Assembly: GCA_037127255.1 (NCBI GenBank)
Contig: JBANSL010000013.1
Coordinates: 68,158,188 to 68,222,187 of the forward strand
Reading direction: 5' to 3'
DNA from: Persicaria tinctoria
Lineage: Eukaryota > Streptophyta > Magnoliopsida > Caryophyllales > Polygonaceae
Length of the DNA stretch: 64,000 nt
The position numbers and the translations under genes are program-made. The notes below the pieces were generated by a model. The model had not been told where the DNA came from and did not search any database. It saw nothing but the letters and a program-made list of their open reading frames with translations. Positions 12,545-24,263 of this stretch are shown here, piece after piece (within the stretch, counting starts at the first letter, position 1; every line of letters begins with the position of its first letter).

Positions 12545-12784
12545 GTGGCTGGTGAAGACTGGAAAGGTAACAAAGGATCCGAATAAGCCTCCAAGTGCCT
12601 TCTTCGTTGTCATTTATGTTGTTTTACTTTGCAAATGCCTATTTCTTGTTTCATATCTTATTCAGCCCTGTTGATTGTAATTGTAGAGTGGTTTTATTTT
12701 CAGTGTTTTTTTCTCTCTGTTTCCTTGATAGGGATGAATTGAGGAAGTTATTCACTTATTCAAGGAGAATAGTTAAAAATAAAT
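12545..12784 (+). pseudogene. Captured HMG-box (HMGB) gene fragment
   Basis: A first exon piece (about 12545-12611, preceded by TTTTGTAG) encodes TKDPNKPPSAFFVV, matching the start of plant HMGB HMG boxes (family consensus KDPNKPKRPPSAFFVF) with three residues (KRP) missing. After an intron-like gap a second piece (12731-12784) encodes DELRKLF followed by diverged sequence, matching the next exon (MEEFRKQF). Intron positions agree with plant HMGB genes, so capture was at the DNA level. Only part of the HMG box is present. The role as a gene fragment is clear from the motif, and function is unlikely. Confidence 0.75.
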
Positions 12785-12991
12785 AGAAACTTACAACAAT
12801 TTGAAGAGCATCAAGTTTAGTTGAGTTTAGATTTGATTTTTGCTTTAATCTAATGAATATACATTTGAGATATACCATGTGGTTGCCTCTAACATAATGC
12901 CTTAACTTGCAAACGCCTAGGTCCTGATATTTTGTTCAGGTTTGCCTTATTTTTCTTTCAAGATTCTCATGTACATTCTTCTCTCTTGCAG

Positions 12992-13303
12992 GTAGAAGTA
13001 CATAACCTTTCCATGGAGGAAAGTAGATTAGATGAACAAATAAGGTAAAAAAAAGTAGGAGAATGTTACTGCTATTCGTTTGGATAATCTAATTTGAGAT
13101 ATTACTAGTTTTGCTTGTGCGGAGTCATGCAAGAAAGAATAGAAGAGCTGACTGAAGATGAAAACACTTAGAAGTAGGTTTTTGTTTTATAAATTTTCTG
13201 TAATGTGGTTATTCATTCGCTGAATTTTGTGTTGTTTTCATACCACTTCTTAGGTGGCTCTATGTGACAGAGGAAGACATAAAGGGCTTACCATGCCTTT
13301 TGG
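12992..13303 (+). pseudogene. Captured E2F transcription factor gene fragment
   Basis: Three consecutive exon-like pieces match the dimerisation region of E2F proteins. Exon 12992-13044 (after TTGCAG, before GTAAAA) gives VEVHNLSMEESRLDEQI. A piece around 13121-13173 gives MQERIEELTEDENT followed by an in-frame TAG. A piece from 13254 (after CTTCTTAG) gives WLYVTEEDIKGLPCF. Family knowledge: plant E2Fs carry a leucine-rich coiled coil and then a (W/Y)LYVTEDDIKGLPCFQ marked box in this order. The stop sits where E2Fs usually have Gln, consistent with CAG to TAG. The DNA-binding domain was not found. Confidence 0.8.
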
Positions 13304-14669
13304 TTTGGTCTTCTCTTTCATTTTTGTTTCTAATCTTAATGATTAACTCTTCTGGCTTATCTTTCATTTTGGGAACATTTTATTCATTTACATAACTAAA
13401 ATAGTAGTAAGCTTATAAAACTGCAATTGTCTCAAAACAGGATGTCAAGAAGACTTATAAATTGGGGGCCCGAGACTGATTTCTGCTGAATTGATTACCC
13501 CCTTAGACAGTCGCCTTACTTAGGTCAGTGTACTATATTTATGCCAGATTTATCCGTTCACAAGATTTATCCATTCATGAGAGTTCCCCTTATACCTCAT
13601 TTTTAGTCAGTTCTTGTCTTCCTTGATTCAGCTCTCACTTTGTGTGATTGCTTCTTTTGCTGCCTCAGATGCCATTCAATGAATTTTCTGACTATAATTT
13701 TTCTGCCTTTCATTTATCCTTTTCTATCATTTCAATATTCAGCCTGCAGACTTCATGCTAGTAGTTCTCAATGCCTTGTTACTTTCTACAATTTGATTTT
13801 TCATCCAGTTTCTTTTCCTTTGTTTCAATCCATCCTCTCTAAAGGAGCGCCTTCCCTTAAATGTTACAGAGTATGTAGCTTTTAACGAAATGCTTGGAAG
13901 TCCTTCTGATAATCTTCTCATTGAGCATTTTTAAACTTTACTCTTGTCCGTTTTCCCATATTTCAGATCTTTTTTTTGTCAACTTTTATCCATCCGACGT
14001 TTATCTTACTGCGATTGAGTCTTCGTTGTGATTAAGAAAACAACCAGATTTCCTCCTGTCTCTAATGAATCCATCTGGGACACTGGGGGTGTTGGCATAC
14101 TCTTCTTTTCATTAGCTTTTGTCATTTTTAAAGTCAACTAGTGTTTTTGAAGCACGGTTTTGGGAAATTTGCTGTGTCAATCTCTGTGGTGTGAACGTTT
14201 ACGTGCCTTGTGTAGCTTGATTAAGCCTTTGAAAATGACAAAACTAGTTGACTCTCAATTCTTATTTAATATTGTATAAAACTAAATAACTAATCGCCCA
14301 TAATAATGCTATAGAACTATACTGAAAGTGTCTATCCCTTATCCAAGATATATCATGTGCTATGAATCTACAAGGACAAATGGAGCTAGCTTTTTTTTTT
14401 TCTTAAGTATTTTGGAGTGCTGTTTGTGCATTTGTAATTGCAAGGAGAGTAGAGTAAATGATGAGTCAATTTCGAATATGTTGTCTCATTAGTTGTATTT
14501 TCTCTCATTAGTTGTATTTTAATTCAAGGAAAATGATTAAATTCTCGTAAATGGTAAGTGATGCATTTTTAGATGGTGTTAGAGCGCATGAACATTTGTT
14601 AAGAGGTAAATATATATTTGTATTGGTGTTTTACTTGCTTTCTCCTTACGTTTCCACTATGGATGACAG

Positions 14670-14931
14670 CTACTTTTCAGAGCACTCAAGGAGCTCAGGG
14701 TGAAAGTGATCCTAGCAACACTACTGTGCGTAAATTATTTGTAGTTGTGCTATTTATCTGTTTCTGATCCCTACATACTTAAAGGTTTGTTTTATTGCAG
14801 ATATTCATTGGTAACTTGGACTCTGGTGTCACTGATGAAATCCTGAGACAAGTGTTTAGCTCCTATGGGGAACTTGTTTATGTCAAAATACCAGTAGGAA
14901 AGCGTTGTGGGTTTGTTCAATTCGTGAATAG
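14670..14931 (+). pseudogene. Captured RBP45/RBP47-type RNA-binding protein gene fragment
   Basis: Exon 14670-14724 encodes ATFQSTQGAQGESDPSNTT. After an intron ending in TTATTGCAG, exon 14801-14931 encodes most of an RRM starting IFIGNLDSGVTDEILRQVF, containing KIPVGKRCGFVQFVN, and stopping at an AG/GTATTTG donor. This matches the third RRM of plant RBP45/RBP47 nuclear oligouridylate-binding proteins. The reading frame is intact over both exons, unlike the neighbouring E2F piece. It is a fragment inside a transposon with no start or end of its own. Confidence 0.85.
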
Positions 14932-15513
14932 GTATTTGAAAACAAATAAATTTTGAATACCTGGTTCTTCTCTGGATTGGAAGTAGAGATAACCTCCTAT
15001 TTTTGGTTCTGCAGAAGTCCAGTAGTTTAACTTTGAAATGATGTAGGTGTAAAGAAGAAATTATACATTTTATTGATGTTGATCATCTCTTTTTAGCTGT
15101 CATGTATATTATTTTTAATTCACTCATGTAAGATCTTGATTCATTTGACTAACGCTTAATTGGATTTGTGCTACTGTATTTTTTTGTTAATTAAAGGATT
15201 TTAATTAATGTGTAATGAAAGAGGATAAATGAAGAAAAATACGTTTATTTTTTTTTTGAAAAATAACAGGCCAATTTCGACGCTCTAGGTTGTCGAAATT
15301 GGTATGTCATTTTCGACGCTCTATGGCGTTGAAAATGACATGCCATTTCCGACGCCCTAGGACGTCGAGATTGGTTGTGATAGAATTTTGCGTTGAAAAT
15401 AGCACTTGCCATTCGTGACACAAGAATTTTCGACGCTTTTTAAAAACGTCGAGATTGAAATTTGTGACGCTTTAAAACGAACGTCACAATTGTTACTGTT
15501 TCCTGTAGTGTTA

Positions 15514-16425
15514 ACTCCACACATATGATAACATATCACATCATATAACTCCACACATAGGATTCACCAAGTCAATCATCAAGCTAAAAGCAAGTAAGAA
15601 TTTCCTCAAGTTTCTCAAAACTCTTACGCTCAAGTTCATATAACGCAATTAACCTTAATTATCATAATTATCACATAACATGTAATCCTATCAACATCAT
15701 CTTAGTAAACACTCGATCATATGACATTTAAACGTACACCAAGTAATCATTTAACCATTTAATTAGACATTTAGGCGTTTAAAACTACTTCCCAAAATTA
15801 TACCATTAGAATAATTCCGACATATTTTATTTCAAAATTATTATTATAAAGTTTTAACAAATTCCGACTTTTGAAAATATATACCAATTCCCTTTTTAAT
15901 TCAAAATCAGTAATTCTTTTTAAATTTTCATATATTTTCAAACGTCCATAACATATTCCAAAATACCCTTAATAAATATTTTATCAAAGTTTAGATCCAT
16001 AAAATAGACCCAACTATTTTTTTATTTTATAAAACCAGCCCTTCTTTAAATTACCAAAATCGCCCCTTATTTTGTCAAAACTTCAAAATCCGGCCCTTTT
16101 TTGAAAACCTTCAAAATCGAATTTCCATTTTATAAAAAAATAGGCCCCAAATCATTTTGATTTTTAAAAGAACAAACTTGCCCATCCTCCCCAAGCCCAA
16201 AATCTGAAGCCCAAAGAATAGGCTCAGTTCTGAATTCTTACTCTCACTCTCTGTCCCAGACTCAAACAAACCCAAAATAAAAAAAGAAGGCAGACGGGCC
16301 CCACATGTACATCATCGTCTTCAATCTCAGAGTCGCCCCTTCGCTTCGCTTTGTTCGATTCCTCCGGCCCCCCTCGCCTCAACACCGCCCACGCTTGCTC
16401 TCTCTCGCACCCGTCAACACCCTCA
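15514..16425. other. AT-rich relic sequence, right part
   Basis: Continues the sequence interrupted at 10772. It is AT-rich, with several TTCAAAATC phrases and a pyrimidine-rich segment at 16220-16410. No gene or RNA recognised. Confidence 0.4.
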
Positions 16426-16630
16426 TGTTAGGATGGGAGGATTAGGCAATAGAATGTAACGCCTATGCCTATGGCCTATAAGAGACATTGTATCCCCCTT
16501 TTTAGATTCATTCAGGAAATAATATCAAATTCCCTATACTCAGTCTAAGCTTCTCATCCCCTTCTTCTAAACTCTTTTTCGCATCCCCTCCTTTCACTTC
16601 CAACTATCAGTACCGGCTTCGGCCATTACA
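16426..16630 (+). repeat. Short LTR of a gypsy-like retrotransposon
   Basis: Begins TGTTAGGATGGG and ends CGGCCATTACA (TG...CA, 205 bp). It is immediately followed by a primer-binding site. No matching 3' LTR was found in the window, so the element is truncated. Confidence 0.65.
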
Positions 16631-16633
16631 ATT

Positions 16634-16645
16634 TGGTATCAGAGC
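16634..16645 (+). other. Primer-binding site, initiator tRNA-Met type
   Basis: TGGTATCAGAGC, three bases after the LTR end, is the standard plant retrotransposon primer-binding site complementary to the 3' end of initiator tRNA-Met. Confidence 0.85.
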
Positions 16646-16656
16646 TCTCGTCCTCG

Positions 16657-18060
16657 ATGATGGTAGAAGGTAAGCGTTTGAAGACTCTGGAAGACTCGAT
16701 CAGGCTGATAAATATTCGCTTCGAGGCACACACACAGAAGACCGATTCGCAGACGCAGAAGACCAATTCGCAGCTAGAGCAGATTCAACAGCTGCTGATC
16801 AATTTCGGAAAACAGAACGATGAGCAGCAGTTATGGAATAGGAGAAACGAAAAACAAAGGACAGAGTTCGTCGAGCAGATGCGAGAGATACGGACAAGGC
16901 TTGATGCGCTGACGCCCCGTTCCAACGAGACACTGTCAGGCCAGAACTAGGCGGTATCGGTCGGGAATCGTGGAAACGATGCGTTCCCTGGAATCTTGGG
17001 ATCAGGCAGTAAGGATCGTGAAATTCGGAACCCTAGCGGTGAGAACAAGCATTTGAAGGGTGAATCGATCCAGAACACACCAAGATCGGGCGATAACTCA
17101 TGTTCTTGGTTGGCGGATTCAAGAATTAGGGGTAATCGATTCCCTAAGTTGGACTTTCCGGCATTTGACGGCAAGAGACCCAGGAGTTGGGCTCGGAAGT
17201 GCGAAAAGTACTTCAAGGTTTTCTCAATTGCAGACGACATCAAGGTTGAAATCGCTGCTATGCATATGACAGATAGGGCTGATGTTTGGTTGCAAGGATT
17301 CCTAATCCAGAATCCTACCCGCTGAATGGAAGGATTTGGTTGACGCCGTGTGTCTCCGATTCAAGGAAAGAAAGGGTATGGAGGTCGTGGAAAAATTCAA
17401 CAAGTTGAATCAAGAAGGCGACCTAGATGTATACAACGAAAGGTTTGAGGAACTCCGAGCTTGTATGCTGTCGGATAACCCAGCCCTGCCGGAATCTTAC
17501 TTCGTATCCAGTTACATAAGCGGATTAAAGGAGGAAATCAAATCGCTGGTGAAATTAGGAAGGCCGGAGACGCTAGCGACGGTGTTTGAGCAGGCAAGAT
17601 TAAACAACAAGGCAGTTCAAGCCATTGTTAAACTCAGTAAATCACCGTGGAGAGGTGGATCAGTCGGCACCAACCTGAATCGTACAACTAGCTTCGGTAG
17701 TAGACAAGGTGCTCCGTCACACAGTTTCTCCAATGGCAAAACTTCCAATGCATTACCGTCCCAAGGGGTAGAGCAAAGACAGAATTCTGGCCTCTGTTAC
17801 AGGTGTGGTGACAAGTTCTTTATAGGTCACAAGTGCAAGCAATCCTCTGTTAACTGTTTGGCTATCGAACCTACGGGAACCCCCAGAAATGACATCATCC
17901 AGGAAGATGGGTGGTTTTCTAGTGAGCCATGTGGGGGAACCGAGTATGAGGAAGCCGAGGTATACGTCAATGCGTGGACTAGTTGTAATTCCCTTAACAC
18001 CATTCGTATTAAGGCGGAGGTGCGTGGGAAGAACATTACGACCCTAATCGAAAGGAAGGC
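16657..18060 (+). pseudogene. Broken gag gene of a Ty3/gypsy-like retrotransposon
   Basis: The start codon is 12 bases after the primer-binding site. The product is Gln-rich at the N-terminus, then a retrotransposon gag core (KLDFPAFDGKRPRSWARKCE; FKERKGMEVVEKFNKL; ISGLKEEIKSLV) and a zinc knuckle CYRCGDKFFIGHKCK. Defects are an in-frame TAG (16948-16950) and a frameshift near 17314. Similarity ends at about 18045, where the aspartic protease should begin (the run NITTLI is kept but the D-S-G is not). The rest of pol and the 3' LTR are missing, so this is a 5' truncation product. Confidence 0.75.
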
Positions 18061-18502
18061 TGTGGAAGGCTTAACGAGGGAATCGGAAATCGCCGGGCTT
18101 CGATTCGACTCGCCGGAGTGTATTCGAGCTCGTCGGGGTCCGATTGGGGCTCGCCGGAGTGTAATTGCGCCACAAATGAAATAGAGGGAGTCAAAGGCGG
18201 AGCTTTTCGAGGTTTAGGAGCGATAGGGGGAGAAATGAATGTCACCGGATTTGAATAGATAAAACAGGGAAGAAATGGAAGGGCTGGCAGCGTCGGTGGC
18301 TCCGGGAAGCTTCTGGGATGGTGGCTGCGTGCTCGGGCGTCGGAGAAAGGGTGGTTTTTAGGGGCTGCTTCTCAGAGGAAGAAAGACGAGGTCGCTACTG
18401 CTGCTGCTCGGATTCGAAGGAAGAAGTGATGGAGTTGCTGGTGCTCGGTTTCAATGGCGAACGAGGACGATGTGGAGGACCCGAGAGGTAGTGGTGTACT
18501 CT
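18061..18502. other. GC-rich segment that is the hAT target
   Basis: Contains repeated CTCGCCGGAGTG phrases and purine-rich stretches. No gene recognised. It ends in the 8-bp TSD of the hAT element, and its continuation is at 25756. Confidence 0.4.
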
Positions 18503-19628
18503 CAGGGCCGTCCAATGGGGTTTGGAGGCCCTGTGCCCAACTAATTAACACGACTACAATTTCAGCTACACCTTCAGGACTAATGGCTTCACCACCACTC
18601 GTTTCAACATGAACTTGTAGTTCTTTTCGTATAAATTTATCAAGAGCTCATTTTTTGTTTATTAGATAAAAATCCAAAAGCTCCTTTTTAGATTTAATTA
18701 ACTCTTCAAATTCTCCTTTTCTTTCAAGTTTTACACTTTGGGCTCAAATTTTCTTTTAGAAGACAAAATTAAATGCAAAAATTTCAAACATACCACAATT
18801 CAACACAACACAGACATACAACAGGCAGCAATCACAATTATGAATGATCACACTTTCACACCAAAATTCTATTCAAAACAAGGCGTATTTGCAAGAATTT
18901 TGGGTATTTTTTTTTCCATTCTTCCTAAAATATACTAGTAGAGGAATGACACTGTTGGAGAAATGTTCATTGCGGGGGTTTTCAATTGTGTCTTTTGAAC
19001 TTTCTTTGTCCCACATTGATTACAAAAGGGGTTGGGGGGATTGTTTTTAAGGAGGAGTTTTTCAAGGGTTTATTGAGAGTTGGGATAGGGATCCCACACG
19101 CGCGCACCACCTCCGCCGACGGTCCGGTCCGTGTCTTTTACGTCGGGTTTTAATTTTTATCCAGTAACCGCCTCAGATGGTGTTGAGTTAGGGTTTGACT
19201 AATTCAGCGCCACTTTCAAAACGTTTTAAAAAACTGTTTTGATTTTCCGAGATCTTCGCTGGGTGGAGCGTCCTTCTTCTGGTTTTAAAACCGACGCTGG
19301 CCTTCAGTTTTTCAACACAGAAAAAACCGATCTCCTCCTTTCTTCTCTTCTTCTGTAAACCGTTCTGGGTCCTGGGTGGTTCCATTGCTTCAACGGCGAG
19401 TGCACGCCAGAGAGGCCGCTGTGTATCCTTGGGGGGCGACGCCAGTAGCCGACCTGCACTGTGGTGTCGGGGCGATTTCGCTTCTAAGGCAGTGGTTCTG
19501 TTTATACCACGCCACAGCCTTAAACACAGGTTTTCTTCGATTTCTAAAAGCGGTTTTACCTTTCAAATTGAGGCTACATTTGCAGATTCAATACAACAAT
19601 TTAGAAGCGAAATCATTCTGTTTCTGCG

Positions 19629-22600
19629 ATGGCTTTGCAATTCTTTAAACCGCTCTTGGATCTGTCGAAATTGGAGCCGCTGGATGGGACGGACTTCAAG
19701 CGATGGTCGCAGAAGATGCTCATCTTTTTTGAGCAGTTGGAGATCGACTATGTCCTTCTCCAGGACGCCCCTGCTGCTGCGGCAACCTCCTCTTCCACCA
19801 CTGTCGGCGACAACAAGGCTGGTAAGACCATCGTCGTCGATGACGCTGGTGATGTTGTCGACAAGGGTAAGAAGGTTGCTGATGATGACCTCGCACAGGC
19901 TAAAAAGTACGAGTCCGACAATAAGTCAGTGTGAGGCCATCTTCTCAGCCATGTCTCGAACCCTATTTTTGATCTAATCTTTGTGCATAAATCTACTAAA
20001 TATATTTGGGATCTGCTGGAGAAGAAATATGGGGCTGACGATGCAGGGAAAAAGAAGTATGTTGTGGGTAAGTTTATGCAGTTCAAGATGGTCGATCATA
20101 AGCCTATCATGGACCAGGTGCACGAGTATGAGAATCTGGTGGCTGACATACTCTCCGAGGGTATGAAGATGTGTGAGATCCTACAGGCGAATTTTCTGAT
20201 CGAAAAGTTGCCGGATTCGTGGGGTGGCTATCGAAACCATCTGAAGCACAAAAAAAAGGATCTGACCCTGGAGGAGCTCGTCGGTCACATGAAGATCGAA
20301 GAGGCTAATCGCCTCAAAGACAAATCTAAGCCTAAATCTGCTGATACTGTGAAGGCTAATCTGGTTGAATCTTCTGTGAAATCTAATAGGTCCAAGCAAG
20401 GAAACAAGTCTGGAGGTTCTAAGCCTAACATGAAACCAAAGAAAGGCCAGAAGTTCAAGAAGTCTGGCAATCAGCCGGAGAAGCAGCAGAATCAGGGAGG
20501 CGCTGGGATCGGCTGCTATGTCTGTGGCAAGCCAGGACACAAGGCTTGGCAGTGCCGCAATCGGGCTGACATCCAGAACCAAGGACAGCAGCAGAACAAG
20601 CCCGCAGCTCCAGGCCAGCAGCAAGCCAACGTTGTCCGGGACAACAACCAACTGATAGCTATGATCACTGAAGTCAACCATGTGGGCGGCCAGGTTGATT
20701 GGCTCTTGGACATCGGAGCCACTCGACACTTCTGTGCCAACAAGGACCTGTTTGCTGAGTTTGAGGATGCTACAGACATCGACCAGGTCTACATGGGCAA
20801 CTCGAGCATCTCTCGAGTGCTAGGCAAAGGGAAGGTTGCACTCAAGCTCACCTCAGGGAAGTCTCTTACCCTAGTGAATGTGCTTTATGTTCCTTCTCTG
20901 CGCCGAAATCTGATTTCATGTGGTTTGCTTGAGATAGCTAGAATTAAGCAAGTGACTGATGCTGGAAAAATGGTTTTAACCAAAAATGGAGAATTTGTAG
21001 GAAAGGCTTATAGGGCTGATTTTCTGTATGTGCTTGAGACCATGATTGAGAATAATGAGAATGCTTCTACTTCTGCTTATATTGCTGAGTCTGTTGATTT
21101 ATGGTATGCTAGACTAGGACATGTGAATGCAAAATCTGTATGTCGATTGCATGATATGGGTTTGATTCCTAGCCTATTAAAACATGACCATAGCAAATGT
21201 GAAATATGTGTTGAGGCCAAATTTCATAAACAACCTTTTAAAACGGTGTTAGAAAGAACAACTGAATTGCTGGAGTTAGTCCATTCTGATTTGGCTGATT
21301 TTAAGACCACTGAGAGTAGAGGTGGCAAGCGCTATTATATCACATTTGTGGATGACCATTCTAGATATACTAAGGTATACTTGCTTAGGTCTAAAGATGA
21401 AGCAGAAAGCATGTTTTATGTGTATAAAGCTGAAGTAGAAAACCAATTAAATAGAAAGATTAAAAGGCTTAGATTCGATAGAGGCGGCGAATATGACACT
21501 CATTCTTTGAGAGAATTTTGTGAGCAAAATGGCATTATTCATGAGTTTACAGCTCCCTATAGCCCACAACAAAATGGTATTGCTGAAAGGAAAAACAGAA
21601 CTTTAAAGGAAATGATGAATGCCATGCTTTCTAGTTCTGGTTTGCCTGATAACATGTGGGGGGAAGCTGTATTGTCCGCAAATCATATTTTGAATAAGGT
21701 ACCTCACAAGAAGCTTGACAAGACACCTTATGAGTTTTGGAGAGGGCATCCGCCTAATCTGAAATTCTTAAAGGTGTAGGGGTGTCTAGCTAAGGTGGGG
21801 ATACCTTCGTTCAAAGTTGATACTATTGGGTCTAAGACTTTTGATGCAATTATGATTGGTTATGCTGATAACAGTGCTGCATATCGTTTTATGTGCTTGA
21901 GTGATCGTACCTTGTGTGAATATCGTGATGCTGTTTTCTTTGAGCATGTGTTTCCTTTAAAGAAATCTGCATTGCCTGCAAATGATTCTTCATCTCATGA
22001 TGCATCTTCATCCATGCCTAATACTGTTGTGCCTAATGCTCAATCTGATCATGATGAACCTAGGAAAAGTAAAAGGCGTAGGAAGGAAACTAGTTTTGGT
22101 CTTGATTTTGTGACTGCATTTCTAGTTGAACTGAATGATTTAAATGAACTAGATGAGACGTTCATTAGTCTTCATATGATAGAAGATGATCCTAAGACCT
22201 ATGATGAGGCTATAAGTTCACTAGATGCTAGTTTCTAGAAAGATGCTATTAACAGTGAGATAGAATCCATTATGTCTAATCACACATGGGAACTAGTTGA
22301 TATGCCTAAAGGAAATAGAGCCATTAGTTGTAAGTGGATCTTTAAGAAGAAGCTTAAAGTGGATGGCTCAGTTGATAGATATAAGGCAAGACTAGTTATA
22401 AGAGGATTCACTCAAAGATATGGCATTGACTTCTTTGACACTTATTCTCCTGTTACAAAAATTGCTACCATTCGTGCATTGTTTGCTTTGGCTTCTAGCC
22501 ACAAAATGCTTGTTCATCAGATGGATGTTAAAACTGTATTTTTGAATGGTGATCTGAATGAGGAAATTTATATGGAACAGCCTCCAGGGTGCATTGTTCC

Positions 22601-23726
22601 AGGACAGGAAAACAAAGTGTGCAAGCTACAGAAGTCATTGTATGGACTCAAGCAAGCACCAAAGCAATGGTATGAGAAGTTTCACACAACTATCCTAAGC
22701 TTTGGATTTGAGGTAAACGGATCTGATGCCTGTGTCTATTCTAAGAGGTTTGGTGCTGATTGTGTGATTATATGTTTATATGTGGATGACATGTTGTTAT
22801 TTGGATCACACATAAATGCTATAAACACAACCAAACAGTTTTTATCATCTAAGTTTGAGATGAAAGACATGGGTGAAGCTGATGTTATTCTAGGTGTTAA
22901 AGTAACTAGAAAAGAAAATGGCTTCATATTATCACAACCTCATTATGTAGAGAAAATGTTGAAAAGGTTTGATAAATTTGATGTTGTGCCAGTTAGAACT
23001 CCTTATGATGCTAGCATGCAATTGAAGAAAAATTTTGGAATTGGTGTTTCCCAAAATGAGTATGCTAAAATTATTGGGAGTTTAATGTTTCTGATGAACT
23101 ATACTCGGCCTAATATTGCATATGTTGTTAGTAGACTCAGTAGATATACCCATAACCCCAGTAGTGAGCATTGGATTGCACTTAACAGATTATTGAGATA
23201 TCTTAAGGGCACCTTTGATTGGGGTTTACATTATGTGGGTTATCCCCATGCTTTAGAGGGATACTGTGATGCAAACTGGGTCACTGACAATGATGAGGTT
23301 AGCTCCACTAGTGGTTATGTGTTCACTTTATGTGGTGGTGCTATATCATGGAAGTCATCAAAACAAACTTGCATTGCTAGATCAACTATGGAATCTGAGT
23401 TCATAGCATTAGATTTAGCTGGTCAAGAGGCTGAGTGGTTGAGAAGCTTACTGGCTGACTTACCTTTGTGGGGGCATAAGACCCCAACTATTTCTCTACA
23501 TTGTGACTCACAATCTGCTATTTGTGTAGCTAACAGCAATACTTACAATGGTAAGAAGAGACACATACGGATTAGACATGAAGCTGTGAGACAGCTGATT
23601 GCTACCGGTGTCATTTGCTTGGAGTATGTGAAGTCCGAGAGGAATTTGGCAGATCCGTTGACGAAAGGGCTGAACAGAAGGATGGTCCCTGAATCGTCTA
23701 AGGGAATGGGGCTCAAACCCACGTGA
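19629..23726 (+). pseudogene. Gag-pol polyprotein of copia-1
   Basis: A single reading frame encodes gag (from 19629), zinc knuckle CYVCGKPGHKAWQC, protease, GAG-pre-integrase (LWYARLGHVN), integrase (HSDL; DRGGEYDTH; Glu in AERKNRTLKE), reverse transcriptase with [10 protein letters not shown], and RNase H ending near 23726. Three in-frame stops break it: TGA 19932-19934, TAG 21777-21779 and TAG 22236-22238. All fit C-to-T or G-to-A changes (Arg to TGA once, Trp to TAG twice). The protease active site reads D-I-G instead of D-S/T-G, a change of a key residue. No frameshifts were seen. Ordinary Ty1/copia order (INT before RT) is kept. The element is inactive. Confidence 0.92.
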
Positions 23727-24263
23727 GCTGAGATACACCATACCCATTCCCAGGACAGGTGTATGAGAAAGGATGAGTCTAGAACTCTTAAGGAGTCCAT
23801 AGCCCAGAGTTGGGTGGTCCTATTGAGAAGGAATTGATGGATTCACCGAAAACTGTAGAGGTTGAGCCTTGTGCTCTTAATGATACCATAGCCCTATAAG
23901 GGTGGTCCTATTGAGAAGGACTTGATGGAATCACCTACGAGAGTGTGAAGGGTTGGTCGCCTTCTATGGAAGACTAGGGTTGTCTTTCTAGAGCACTCTT
24001 CAGTACCCAAGGTATGAGATGACTATTACAGTTGACAGTCAGATCGCGGAACCACCAGGGCAGTGGTGAAGGTATGTGCTGCTGAGGTCAACTCACGAGT
24101 CTAGAAGTTCAAGATTCGTTCACTTCTATGACTTGCGAGATACTCAGCTTCACTATGTTTTGGTTCAAGATTCGTTCACCAGCATTTAAGTACTTTCTCC
24201 AAGAAACCAGCTCAGAACGATGTTTTTGTCTTAAAACCCCAGTTCCTCACATTTGTGGGGGAC
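23727..24263 (+). other. Copia-1 3' untranslated internal region
   Basis: Non-coding DNA between the pol stop and the 3' LTR. It contains a direct repeat of about 30 bp around GTGGTCCTATTGAGAAGGA (about 23815 and 23905). Confidence 0.7.

Larger units (their letters stand above)
10773..15510. mobile_element. Non-autonomous CACTA transposon with captured gene fragments (Pack-CACTA)
   Basis: The left end is CACTACTAGAAAAA and the right end is TTTCCTGTAGTG, so the termini are inverted CACTA ends. A 3-bp target duplication TTA (10770-10772 and 15511-15513) flanks the 4738-bp element. Subterminal regions carry many TTTCGACGC-type repeats in both orientations (10795-10865 and 15277-15480), as expected for En/Spm-like elements. 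No transposase is present. The interior holds exon-intron pieces of at least three host genes and a nested MULE-type MITE. Confidence 0.92.

Noticed and set aside
12414..12786. The open frame around the HMGB piece read as one continuous gene
   Set aside because: It runs through intron-like T-rich DNA, and only the two exon-like pieces match HMGB.
20181..20729. Minus-strand open frames antisense to copia-1 gag
   Set aside because: Shadow of the plus-strand gag-pol frame, which has clear zinc-knuckle and protease motifs.
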